DNA of 64,000 nt from Schistocephalus solidus (GCA_017591395.1 WEDG01002489.1:1-64000), one strand, 5' to 3'; counted from the first letter of the stretch, positions 36,242 through 45,599 are shown. Made by a program: numbers and translations. The notes: generated by a model from the sequence alone, not told the origin.

Positions 36242-36292
<51 letters not shown>
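36242..36292. repeat. (CTT)n microsatellite at PLE tail border
   Basis: About 51 bp of CTT/TTC units with one CCT interruption. Other PLE tails in the window end at the same place with only three or four TTC units (10110, 34390, 38965), so this array looks like an expansion of the element's own border sequence. Confidence 0.9.
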
Positions 36293-36996
36293 ATGAGCTC
36301 CAAAAACTCTCTACGAATTTTTTTTATGTGGGAAGTCCGTATGAACAGACTTCCTCTGCAGTTTAAAGAGATGAACCCGCAGATGGTCCGTCCCAGCCTT
36401 CAAACTCTAGGGCGCACTCACGGTCTCTGACAATCGGGTAGGTTTGAATGAGATCACCGCGTAACTGCCTGTAATTGAGAAGAAAAAAGTGAAGTTCAGT
36501 CAGTCTGGCTTCATAAGGCAGATGCCTAAGATTTTTAACGAGCTTTGTAGCCCTCGCCTGCACTAGTTCAAGCTGTAGATAATCCTCCCTAAACCACGGA
36601 CACCACAAGTGAGACCGACCGAATGTTCCCTAGGTTTTCCGGGCGGTTCCCTATCAATGGCCAAATATTTCCGTCTCAGCGCAAATAACACCTGTGTCGC
36701 AGGTCTAGCTGCCTTTAGCCACTGGGAAGAGGATTTAAGTAAGGAGGTTACCAGAACACCGAGACATTTCTGTTCCTCAGCATTTGAAAAGGAACTGCAC
36801 ATCAAGAAGTTATTGGTAGGAATTATCCTCTTCACTGGTCCTTCTGGTACAGAGTCTTAGGACCATACACTTACCAGTCTTAAAATTTTAAAGCCATCGA
36901 GCAGTCCAGCTGCAAAGTTGGTTCAGACTCTCTCGAAACCCTTGCCTGTCGGCGTCAGATCTGATGGTTCTCCACAGTTTACAATTATTGGGAAGG

Positions 36997-37817
36997 TCTA
37001 CATTCCCAGGCTGAGTCTGCATCGCGGAAGAGCACTTGCTCACGTCTCCCGTGCTGCATGCCAGGAACGTGCGCCCGACAGTGTCCCATGCTGACTAAGG
37101 CCACAGTGTCCCCGTCAGACTTGATTGGTCCATGTCTTCAAGAAGTTGCTCGGCTCTTCCCCATCTTCCTCTTGAAGTGGATTGGACATAATATGAAAAA
37201 TCAAAATGGGACGCCATACACACACACAGATTTTCATGTCAGTTGGTGGAATACACGTTTCGCTTGGCTGATCGTGTTCTCTTGCTCTACCGCCTCGGGT
37301 GCTTGCTTGGGCCGCATAACAGGCTGTGGCTCGGTTGCTGCGACGGTATGGACTGAACAAGAAGTAGAAACGCCTTGTATCATGACAGAGTCGTGTTTGA
37401 GGTTAACCAACGCTTGAAACTCCGCAACAAGCTCTTGGAGTGTGACTGAGCCGTTCTGTTGCTCTTGGGATAGGAGACGTATCCGGGACTGAAGGTCGCA
37501 GATAAATTTGAGGCATTTAAACTGGTCTTCTGTGAGAGAACCAAGCTGAAAACGCCCACGCTCGCGATTTATAATGCCCGCATACGTGATGAAATCGTCG
37601 GACTCCCATTTGCACAGCTGAAGGCACTGGAATCAAGGGTTGAACGTCTTCAACGTGTCCGCAAGGGTCTTCTCGCGGAAATGGGCCATTCAGGTCTGAC
37701 GGGGACACTGTGGCTACAGCCAGCGCGGGACGCTGTCGGGCGCACATTCAGCGCATGCGGCACGGGAGACGCGCGCACGTGCTTTTACGCGAGGCTGACT
37801 CATCGTGGGAATGTAGA
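36997..37817. mobile_element. 821-bp unit bounded by 136-bp inverted repeats and carrying a gag fragment
   Basis: 36997-37132 and the reverse complement of 37682-37817 align over their whole length, with an estimated 80-85% identity by eye. Both start GTCTACATTCCCA at the outer edge and share GTCTCCCGTGC, GTGCGCCCGACAG and CCACAGTGTCCCCGTCAGAC. Outside both edges the sequence is LINE copy 2, interrupted just after its MFADDF box; copy 1 has no such insert. Inside, an open minus-strand frame reads as gypsy-type gag. The right repeat lies just upstream of that frame and reads like its leader. No clear target-site duplication is visible. It could be a non-autonomous element with terminal inverted repeats, or a partly inverted gypsy 5' end. 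Confidence 0.6.
37240..37660 (-). pseudogene. Ty3/gypsy-type gag fragment inside the inverted-repeat unit
   Basis: The minus strand is open from about 37627 to 37237 without an obvious start codon. It includes LQLCKWESDDFITYAGIINR, GRFQLGSLTEDQFKCLKFIC, RIRLLSQEQQNGSVTLQELV and AEFQALVNLKHDSVMI. This is the pattern of the capsid-like gag of platyhelminth gypsy elements (sampled residues: E-x-Q-F-x-C-L near the middle and L-Q-x-L-x-x-E-F-x-x-L-V later). An upstream segment in the same frame (REKTLADTLKTFNP) precedes one stop at about 37630. No zinc knuckle follows; the frame ends HQLT-stop. The gag assignment is by motif style only. Confidence 0.5.
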
Positions 37818-38899
37818 CATTCTAAACAAAGTCGTCAGCAAACATGACAGCACTGCAACCCAGGTCGTCCACACAGTCATTGATGTAGACTAGGAAGAGT
37901 AACAGCCCAAAGACTGAACCTTGGGAGACATCACGTAGAATGGGTGTAGGGATTGAATTCGAGGCATCGATGCACACGGTTTGTGACCTTCCTGTGAGAA
38001 CATATATGACCCATGTCAGCAGCTTTCCTCTCATTCCAGTTTCAGATAATCGAAAGATTAGACATTTGTGTGGAATGCGGTTGAACGCCTTCTTGAAATC
38101 AGTGTGGATGGTGTAAACCCTACCATTTTCATCTAGTGTACGAGTTCATTGCTCTGTTGAGAGCAATAAACAGGCACGACAAGAGTGGCTCTCTCTAAAG
38201 TCGTGCTGGAGCTCTGAAAGCAAAGGATTCTCCTCCAGAAACTTCATTTTCGCACTCTTAAGTATGGTTTCTATTATTTTAAGCAAATTTATATTATGCT
38301 GATGAGCCGATAATTGTTAACATTATATGGAGCCCACCCTTGTATATCGGTTAAATATTGTCCGGACAAGATAACTTTGCTTCTTTGAGATTCTACAGCT
38401 CTATTTCCACGATATATGCCAGAAAAAGTATTGATTCAAGCAACGGTCCGTCGTTCGCAACAGCAATGTTGACGTTGTGAAACTAAAGCTCGGTTTCCCT
38501 ATTGCATGCCGAGGCAAAGAACCCTCCAATGGCTATTTTCAACAACTTCTACACCAACATCATCCTTAAGTATTGCGATGGGGTCCTTGTTTTTTTAGTC
38601 GACTATAAAAATATATTGGAATAAAGTCTTAGGCATATTTTCAGTCTTCTGGATAATGCTGGATTCATAGTTGTTCCCTGCCTGTCGGATTAAATTGTTG
38701 ACAGTATTTACTTGACGACGAAATTCCTCGGTATATTCAGGTGACCCATTTTCGTTAAATATCTTCTATTTCTTACTCTTCGTATCTTGCTAGCCAGACA
38801 GAGCAAGTGGTCGTTTGGTGTACCTTCCCTGGACCAAAGCGTTCAATCCAGTTATCCTCTGGAGCCCACTTGAATAAAGAGTCCCAGTTTATGGACACC

Positions 38900-38985
38900 A
38901 ACAGTCTCTGATGAGGGAATCCAAAATGTCAGGCCAATAAACACCATGTTCCAGTGATCGCATCTTCTTCTTCTGATTCTTCATC
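38900..38985 (+). mobile_element. Bare PLE-tail fragment with hammerhead, inserted in LINE copy 2
   Basis: LINE copy 1 reads continuously from GACATCAG to TCATCACGTTAAAAT (about 22428-22456). Copy 2 has about 85 extra bases there: ACAGTCT, CTGATGA (38908-38914), a shortened stem II, CAAAATGTC (38922-38930), AGGCCAATAAACACCATG and a CTTCTTCTTCTGATTCTT border, then resumes CATCGTGTTAAAAT. The insert therefore consists of little more than the ribozyme and the PLE 3' border. Core CTGATGA is intact; stem II lost about 11 nt relative to the 34448-34482 copy and GAAA is AAAA, so it is probably inactive now. Confidence 0.65.
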
Positions 38986-39406
38986 GTGTTAAAATCGGTG
39001 TTCTATATATTGAGCTGGCATCCATTCTCTTCTGTCGTAAAGAATAGTGCGAGCAATCCCACAGTAGCGTGATATGTTAAATCCTACCGAGAGGTGCACT
39101 GAAACAAATTCGTCGATGTTAGAGAAATCTTTCGAAAAAAACTAGATACAAACAATTAACTCTCTGATGCTCTCTTAATCTGGTTAATGACTTAACATTT
39201 TGTGCCAGAGGGAGGTCGAGCGTTGGGTCCATTAACTTACAACTGAAAGAATTTGACCCACCAGATTTTTCCCCTCGTTTGCCAGTGCATTGAAATCTCC
39301 AGAAATAAGAAACCCTCGGTGGAGGAGCGACTCGTCAACTGCATGCAGAAGGTAGGGTGGTCAGCATACCGTCAGGGATGCTAGGTTTTGCCAATTAATC
39401 TTTTTA

Positions 39407-39425
39407 AGAGAGAGAGAGAGAGAGG
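39407..39425. repeat. Short (GA)n at 5' edge of LINE copy 2
   Basis: AGAGAGAGAG run where similarity to LINE copy 1 stops. No feature is recognised between it and the PLE-2 tail from about 39650. Confidence 0.8.
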
Positions 39426-39639
39426 GATGAAAACACTTTTTTGAATGTATCATTCAAATGTTTCATCAAAAATGGCTCCATTAACTGAGAAAATAGGATA
39501 AATTAAGAGATTATACAAAACTTGAAGGGTTAAAAATTGACATCTAATGAGGCAGTCAGTTCCAAACACATTTTCTATATTTCTGTCCCACTTAAGTTGA
39601 GGTAGCATGCTATAAATAGTAATACAGAATGCTGATTCG

Positions 39640-40450
39640 CCGATGTACAGCAAGGGATATGTCGAAATTCAAATAAATTTGAAGTACTAATCGGAACTTG
39701 TTTGTATTTTTGCTGACGTTTCAGAGAGCTTGGTTGACCTACCATTTTCAAAGCGTCTCCTGCTTATATCGATCAGTATTTTGAACTATAGGCTGAACTT
39801 TTCGGCCTTGGACTGATCGATTTTTCTCTCGTTCGCTTCCCTGGTCTCTGTTTAGATGATTGTCCAGCTTGACGGCCGCTGGTGCAGAGCAACTTCACAT
39901 TGGTCGAGGGTGCTGTAAGCCTACCTCCTCTTCCGGTGTCTTCGTCGTGGTGCCGTCTTCGCTTATATACCTTAGGTCCTGGTCTTTTTGTATGTAATTA
40001 CGCAGGGCCTTTTAGACAGGTGGAAGGTCCAGATGCCTGCTGATAGAGTTGGCATCTGAATACCACGCCTCAAGCGTAATTTGATCAGATTTTGCGGTTC
40101 CTCGGTCTATGATGGTCACTCTTTGAATGTCAAAATTGTGGCCAGTCTCTCCAATATGGGTTGCAAGTTTTGAGCTTGAGCATAGCCTCTGAGCCGTCAG
40201 GTTGTGCTCATGTTAGTTGGTCTGCAATTTTCATCTAGTTCCCCGAGGTAGTCACAGTCCCCCATCATTGCGAAATATTTCGTAGTCAACTGCGGAAGTT
40301 TCGGTAGGGGGCAGTCTGTCCTTAGGTTTCATACCATGGTGAAAATTTATCACATAAGAACGATGGACTAGGCCTACTCCGGCAGGATGTAACAGTCGAG
40401 ACTGCCTCGGAGACCTTCTTTATGTAGGGACTGGCCGGAAACAATATAAT
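39640..40450 (-). mobile_element. Penelope-like element (PLE-2), RT/endonuclease junction to tail
   Basis: Minus-strand frames, interrupted by stops, read DRGTAKSDQITLEAWYSDAN, ISRHLDLPPV, KALRNYIQKDQDL and an acidic GTTTKTPEEEV end. Upstream are SSSKLATHIGETGHNFDIQR and YLGELDEN, the GIY-YIG-type nuclease region, and before that a Pro/Leu-rich linker with RTDCPLPKLPQ, as between RT and nuclease in PLEs. The tail (39770-39650) carries GAAACGTC (39722-39715, minus), then CAAAAATACAAACAAGTTCC, shared with the copies at 1030-1640 and 42830-42900. It is 5'-truncated. Its tail differs from PLE-1, so at least two PLE lineages are present. Confidence 0.65.
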
Positions 40451-40795
40451 AATGGCATCACCCGGATATATGTTTTTATACTAGGCATGGTTTGTTCTTC
40501 TGTTTCATATAAATGTTTGCTTTCTTACATTACACACAACCTTAGTTTACGACGGTTGTGGCTTTCTCTTGCGTTGGTTCTTACTTCTAGTCATCTCATT
40601 GCATCCCCACACGCACCTTTAGTGAAGGGAGACTGCATGACTACCTTAGTGTTCGGTTGTTTTGGATTCTTCTTGCACTGGTTCTTACTTAAAGTCATTT
40701 CATCTGCGGGACAACCGAATTCTTCTAGACACATATGCCATTTTGGCTTTCCTTCCATTCTTCGTATAAATCACATTGGAAAATTTCAACAAGTT

Positions 40796-40800
<5 letters not shown>

Positions 40801-40862
<62 letters not shown>

Positions 40863-40917
40863 CTAGTACCTATGTCGGAAGTACGGTATAATGTCTTTGA
40901 TATATATATATATATAT
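40801..40917. repeat. (AT)n dinucleotide arrays
   Basis: A pure AT run of 60 bp (40801-40860) and a second of about 18 bp (40900-40917), separated by 39 bp of unique sequence. They lie between the PLE-2 fragment and the transposase remnant. An open frame through the array (40487-40891) has no motif. Confidence 0.95.
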
Positions 40918-40954
40918 GCAAACTGAAATTATCTTTCTTTTACCTTTTGCTTTG

Positions 40955-41450
40955 ATAAGCCATCACCATTCTATTTGCTGGTTAACCAGATAGGTTTCGG
41001 CAACATGCTTCAAAAACAGCTCCCAGGCCTGTTTTATATCCATTGCGTATGCACCAAACCACAGCCTGTATTGGACCTCGTCGATAAGGCCCCATATGAC
41101 TAGGCCGCATACAGGTCCTTCTTCAAATAGTTTTCTCTTGAGCCTAAGCCAATACGCCTCCATTGCTTTTTATGCTTTCGTATTCTTGGATAATTAATTT
41201 TTTTATGATTCACTGTACGATTTCATAATCTTTGGCTGGCAGTTGATTTAAGGCTTTTCACTTGTCCGTTATCACAATGCTTCCTTTAGTAATCCATTTC
41301 TTGGTCATTTGTCGTAGAGCTTGCCAGCTTCTGTTGCTCACTTGCTCAAAACAGCTTTCCAACTTCTTGTGTCGCAAAATTCAAAGTAACTTTATCTCCT
41401 TGCCACGGTTATAAGTCCTGCGTCTAAAAAGAATCTCATCGATCTGAAAT
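40955..41450 (-). pseudogene. Merlin-type (ISXO2-like DDE) transposase remnant
   Basis: The minus strand 41163-40963 encodes MEAYWLRLKRKL, then LIDEVQYRLWFGAYAMD and AWELFLKHVAETY. This is the conserved C-terminal end of ISXO2/IS1016-like transposases (T-I-E-x-x-W-x-x-x-K-R, then D-E-x-x-Y-R, and FL-x-HV). Upstream in broken frames are MTKKWITKGSIVITD and ALNQLPAKDYEIV, resembling the TD-x-W-x-x-Y region, and before that a degraded FRRRTYNRG-like stretch. Merlin DNA transposons, known in schistosomes and other animals, use this enzyme for cut-and-paste. Stops lie between the parts and no terminal inverted repeats were found, so it is a relic. Confidence 0.65.
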
Positions 41451-41469
41451 TCGACACCCTCTCCTCTAA

Positions 41470-41880
41470 TCTTCTATTTAAGTAAAGACGAAGGTTGTTA
41501 GCTCGCCGGAATCATGGGTTTATTGGTCTGAGCTTTCGACCTCTTACCGGAGTCCATCGTCAGAGATAAAAGCAGCAACGAAAACCAACAACAGTTATAA
41601 AAGATAGGAGCCAATCAGCCACTAGTGACTTTAGCCCGGAGGGGACTGCACTGGCCTCGTTATGCCGGCGCCAGATCGATAAGTCGATTGACCAACGTCT
41701 CATCGGAGGCCTCTTCAACCGTTGTTGTCGCACTTTCCATCCGCACCGACAGTTAAAGATGGTTGGCAGGTATTCCGCAGTGTGAAACTTCTCGATGACC
41801 TGGTATGAGTTTATAGATTCCATTATCCCTTCTATTTTGATCATTAAGACTGCTTTCGGTTTTATTCTTTTCATCTTACA
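41470..41880 (-). mobile_element. PLE tail of a third type, with hammerhead
   Basis: The 3' tail of a PLE on the minus strand ends in the hammerhead at 41530-41563 and the border CAGACCAATAAACCCATG, parallel to AGGCCAATAAACACCATG in PLE-1. The 41560-41874 open frame upstream is probably not a real protein, but its end reads into the tail, as in PLE-1. The tail sequence is otherwise different from PLE-1, which suggests a related but distinct lineage. Confidence 0.5.
41530..41563 (-). ncRNA. Hammerhead ribozyme with AGCU instead of ACGU palindrome
   Basis: Minus strand: CTGACGA (41563-41557), fitting CUGANGA with N=C; a stem II in which GGACTC can pair with GAGGTC (one bulge); then GAAAGCTC (41537-41530). 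The core bases are all present. The tetranucleotide after GAA is AGCT rather than the ACGT of the 34448-34482 copy; both are self-complementary, so the intermolecular helix III of a dimer is preserved although two bases differ. Helix I can form TCT/AGA. This double change that preserves pairing is the strongest sequence evidence here that the motif is, or was, selected as a ribozyme. Confidence 0.6.
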
Positions 41881-42829
41881 TTCTGCTGTTGGCGCACAAT
41901 TGTTAGATAAAACAAATTAGGGGGAAAATTATTTTGTCAGCAGCACCAAACAAATGAATAATTGATAGAGAATAATGTCTTTAAAGCCAATTGTGGTCAC
42001 TACCTCTTAAAAAGTATTCACTTTCGCTTTCTATTATTTGTGCTGATATGTTTTAATTATTCTTTAACATTTCTCAATAAATTGGTATTTTTCCACATGG
42101 TTTTGTATAAAGAATACCATTCCCTTACTAAAAACTCTTGATCTATTCTTTATGTTATATGACAGTTGTTCGGCTTAGATTTATTCGCAGACGCTAACAC
42201 ATTCTTATTCCTGTCCTTTTCATTAGGTTTGATTTTTATTGCTGCGATATTGTTCCTGTTCACCTCCATCATAAGCACACATTTTTCCAAGTTGTGGTTT
42301 TGGCATTCATTGTCCAGCTCCCATTGGCTGGTCTATTCCATCTTTTCTTTATGACATTTTATTTACTTTCCTTCTTGGTATTTGTTGTTTTTTTTTTCTT
42401 TATTTTTTTATCGCGCATTTTTCGTTGCAATATTTCACTTTTTAAAACATTTTAATATTTTTGCGTATTTTTTCTACCTCTCTGTATTATTCTCCATACT
42501 TCCCCCCCCCCATAAAACCCCAATGACCACCGCTTCCGTTATACACTGGTCGGGGGGTTATTATTTTGCTAGAGGTTGCTTTCACCATAATCTTACAAGT
42601 TTTCCCTCTAGACATCAGCTTTTCGTGCTTTTGGCCGTCGTCTCTTCCCTTGACACTTTCTTCGGTTCATAAAAGAGCTTAGGTATCCATTAGGTCGGAA
42701 GAGGCCATAAAGGTGCTCTCGCCGGCGTATTTGTCAACTGGCATGCTGCAATGTGTTTCAACTCTTTGGAATAGGGTTCGGAGGCAGATATGTTTGTGAG
42801 ACAGAGGATGATTGCTGTTGAAGTATAGT
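41881..42829. other. T-rich DNA without recognised genes
   Basis: 42166-42672 contains hydrophobic open frames on plus that follow from its T-richness (Phe/Leu runs). There is no motif, and no repeat apart from short T runs (42388-42398) and a run of C near 42504-42510. Confidence 0.45.
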
Positions 42830-42900
42830 ATTTACAAAAATACAAACGAGTTCCGGGGAGCACCTTTAATGTATTTGAATTTCATCCCGGATCTTTTACC
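42830..42900 (+). mobile_element. PLE-2 tail fragment
   Basis: CAAAAATACAAACGAGTTCC followed by GAGCACCTTTAATGTATTTG matches the tail beyond the GAAACGTC box in the minus-strand PLE-2 (CAAAAATACAAACAAGTTCC at 39715-39690) and the tail at 1570-1620. No ribozyme core or coding part is present, so this is a very short copy. Confidence 0.5.
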
Positions 42901-43099
42901 TTTGTCGACAGCCTCGGCTTATGGGATGGGAAGACTTCGCGGCAATTAGAGAGTGGCAGGGATGGACAACATCAGCGAGAATTCGATCAGCACTTTGATT
43001 GACCGTAATGAAATTTCGATCTATTATCGTATCAATTAAAATAATATAAGAAACACCGGCAGCAGAAAAGAACTTTAAACCGAGAAGTTTTAAAATTTA

Positions 43100-43700
43100 C
43101 AAATCCTTTCTAAGCAAAACTGGAAAAATACGGGGAGAACATTAGAAAAGGAGGAAAGAATACGGGCATCTATAAATCACCAGATAATGGATTGAGATGT
43201 GTCATGGAAACGTAAACGACGAATATACTAAAGAAGTTTCGAATTTTAGTAAATAGAGTATTAATATGAAGTGAGAATTAAAGATTGGATGTCAGAGTAA
43301 TGCCAAGGTACCGAAAAAGGATACCTCGTTGGGAAAGAACTCCAAGGTTTCAGGACAAGGGGAGGGTGGCAGTCGAAAAAACACTGGTCAAGTTTCTGAC
43401 TGTTAAGCAGAAGACCTTTTTCTGACTACCATGTCGAGACGTGGTCCAGATCAGCCTTCAGAGACTGGATATGGGTCAGATTTTTAAGAGGATGGCCAAA
43501 AAACATTTAATCAGCATATATCCTATACAAAATTCGTTTGGCGATCTCAAATAGTCAGTGATGAGGGGATAGGACGGCACATTGAAGAACACCACAATTG
43601 TTGGGAAGGACCATACATTTCCGCCTAAGGATTGTACGAATCGAGTGCAGGAAGTAAAATTGTCTTGTGCCAAGGTGCGAGACTATCTTGCCTTTAACTG
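43100..43700 (-). pseudogene. LINE reverse transcriptase remnant, palm and thumb
   Basis: The minus strand reads GVLQCAVLSPHH (a degraded GVPQGSVLGPLLF) near 43590, KRILYRIC and, at the place of the FADD box, MFFGHPLKNLTHIQSLK (43500-43455), where the two catalytic Asp are lost. KADLDHVSTW, a typical RT thumb start, follows near 43450-43420, then scrambled frames with LDQCFFDCHPPLV. The copy is old and inactive. The family is a CR1/Jockey-type LINE by motif style. Confidence 0.5.
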
Positions 43701-43899
43701 ACTGTTTATTACTTTTTTAACTCTACTGTTCATTTGACTGAATGTTAGGCACTCCATTCTAGCCATAGCACGTAGCGTGTGCTAGATTCTCAGGTTGTTT
43801 GATACTCAATTACTATTTCTTGCATGAGCCTTATTTTGTCCTGAAATCCGTGGCCTGGGAGCGGTTAAAGCATCCTTCGAGTTTGCCGCAGTGCTGATC

Positions 43900-45480
43900 C
43901 CGACGGTAGCTGAACACACAACCTTGAACTGGCAAAGCTTAAGCCACAGACTGCCAAAGTAACGGCGACCGTTGCACTCTGCAGCCGCACCGATCGGCCG
44001 GCCCGTCTCAATGTTCACTCTACCACCCCAAAACGCAAAACTATGTTGGTATCATGATAATTTCGGTGACCAAGCATGGCGCTCTATCCAACCCTGCAAC
44101 TTTAAGCCCTTAAAGGGAAACACCTCGGCCAGAGAGTAAATACGGACATGAACTGTGGCAATTCTACCGTTCGCACGTTTTACGTCGGCGAGAGCATGAA
44201 TGACAGACGTTTCTTTGTCAACACTGGTACTCAAATCAATGTCATTCCTCCTAACCCGTCGACCAACGATGCCTCAACTATGGTCTTTTCTCCCAGGCCG
44301 CACCCTCTCTAACAAATTTTGGATCCCGATCAATATCCAATAACATAGGTCTCAGGTGACTCTTCCCTTGCATCTTCATCTTGGCTGTGCATTCCTACCG
44401 CTATCCTTGGGGCTGACTTGCTAGTCGCTTTTGACCTTCTGGTTGACTGCAGGCAACTTCAACTTCATGATTGCGCCAATAGCCTCTGTTTCAAGGGTTT
44501 TCACTCATCTCCCGTTTCCAACCATCTATCTATCTCTGACTTAAACCCTGTGTCCATTTCGTAAACTTTTAGCCCAATATCCTTGTCTAACTGAGCCCCA
44601 CTTTTCTGATTTCTCATCGCTCCTGATACAGTTCATCATATAGAGCAAAAGGTCCTCCGATTTTCTCTCGCACCCACCGTCTTGTGCCCACCCGTCTTGC
44701 GGCTGCCAAAGCCGAATTTGACCATATGTTGCAATTAGGGATTATTAAGCAGTCTGCAGTCTCTGGGCATCTCCACTGCACATGGTTCATAAACCACAGG
44801 CAGATAATTGGCAGCCTTGTGGTAATTATAGAGCCTTAAACAGCGTCACCATCCCGAACCGTCAGCCTCTCTCGCATCTTCACGCTTTTGCCGGTGCACT
44901 ATATGGCAAGTTTATGGTTACAAGGATCGTCATGGTCCATGCTTTTTCACCAGATTCCCATAGCCCCGGAAGACGTTTCGAAGATTGCTGTTACCAGACT
45001 CTTTGGCCTTTTTAGGGTCCTGTGTATGCCTTTCGGACTTTGTAACGCTGAGGTTCGTAGATAGAGAGCTTCATGGCCTACCCTTAGTCTGTACCTATAT
45101 TTAAGAACTCTTAGTGACCAATTCCACCGCCGAAGAACACATGAAACTCCTCACAACGGTCGTTGACCACATTTAAAGATTTAGCGCTGTCCTCAACCCA
45201 TCCAAGTGTGTCTTTTCTTGAAGGTTTTTGGACGCAGGGTCGGCAGCAACGGTATCCATCCTCTCCCTTCGAAGAAAGCCGCCACCCGGGAATTCCCGCT
45301 TCCTTATTCCAAACGTAATCTGCAGCATCTTCTGGGCATTTTGAATTTCTACCGCCGGTTCCTCCCTAACTGTACCGACAGTATTCTGCAGCTCACTAAT
45401 CTCCTTTCTGGTCCTGAAAGTTAGTTCGCACTCACTGCAGACGCCCCCGTTAAAGGCAGTAATTCTTAATGTACGTCAAA
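43900..45480 (+). mobile_element. Ty3/gypsy LTR-retrotransposon pol remnant (protease and RT)
   Basis: In order on plus: CWYHDNFGDQAWRSIQPCNF (about 44040-44105), as at gag-pol junctions of gypsy elements of flatworms; FFVNTGTQINVIPP (44210-44250), an aspartic protease box in which the catalytic D of DTG is N; WASPLHMVHKPQADNWQPCG with NYRALNSVTIPN (44765-44870), the RT fingers; AFAGALYGKFM and a degraded TRIVMVHAF; then IHPLPSKKAATREFP and LLGILNFYRRFLPNC (45255-45390), the RT connection region. The YIDD catalytic stretch, around 45080-45140, is in broken frames. No integrase, RNase H or LTR was found. The protease mutation and stops show it is dead. The gag fragment at 37240-37660 may be the same family. 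Confidence 0.8.
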
Positions 45481-45599
45481 CTTCAGGAATCTTAAATTCC
45501 ACGAAGGACATGTTGATAAGTTGTGTAAGAATGGGGGCTATATGAGAGCAGTAAGATTGAAGAATAAATGGTGGACGCCATTGGCCTGAAAGTTCTTTA

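Larger units (their letters stand above)
34385..36310 (-). mobile_element. Penelope-like element (PLE-1) with an inverted tail, nested in LINE copy 2
   Basis: Minus strand: RT 35886-35000, GIY-YIG endonuclease about 35050-34690, then a 3' tail ending with a hammerhead motif (34448-34482) and a CTTCTTCTTC-type border near 34400. At 35886 the sequence switches strand: 35886-36310 on plus repeats the end of the endonuclease and the tail (GAGGCATCGACTGAGCA, GATGACGTGGGT, GCGGACGGCCAAGCTA, a second hammerhead at 36178-36211). So one body is flanked by outward-pointing tails. PLEs are known for inverted or tandem partial copies and 5' truncation. The insertion splits LINE copy 2 between the bases equivalent to about 20483 and 20500 of copy 1. 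Confidence 0.75.
34080..39400 (-). mobile_element. CR1-like LINE (copy 2), interrupted by three insertions
   Basis: It is a second copy of the element at 20210-24480, 5'-truncated within the endonuclease. Segments in element order from the right: 39380-39100 endonuclease with ISGDFNALAN; 38990-38100 linker and fingers in broken frames; 38034-37822 palm with QGSVFGLLLFLVYINDC and MFADDF. Then 36990-36600 has KCLGVLVTSLLKSSSQWLKA and RPATQVLFALRRK; 36600-36320 is the C-terminus with VQARATKLVKNLRHLPYEAR; and 34380-34080 is the last codons and 3' UTR. Between these lie a PLE (about 34385-36310), an inverted-repeat unit (36997-37817) and a bare hammerhead fragment (about 38900-38985), each absent from the aligned position in copy 1. 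Confidence 0.8.

Noticed and set aside
36997..37817. Target-site duplication around the inverted-repeat unit
   Set aside because: The flanking bases (TTTACAAT on the left, TAAACAAAG on the right) are similar but not identical, and the exact ends are not certain.
42166..42672. Two hydrophobic open frames resembling membrane proteins
   Set aside because: The residues follow from T-rich DNA; no start context, motif or neighbour supports a gene.
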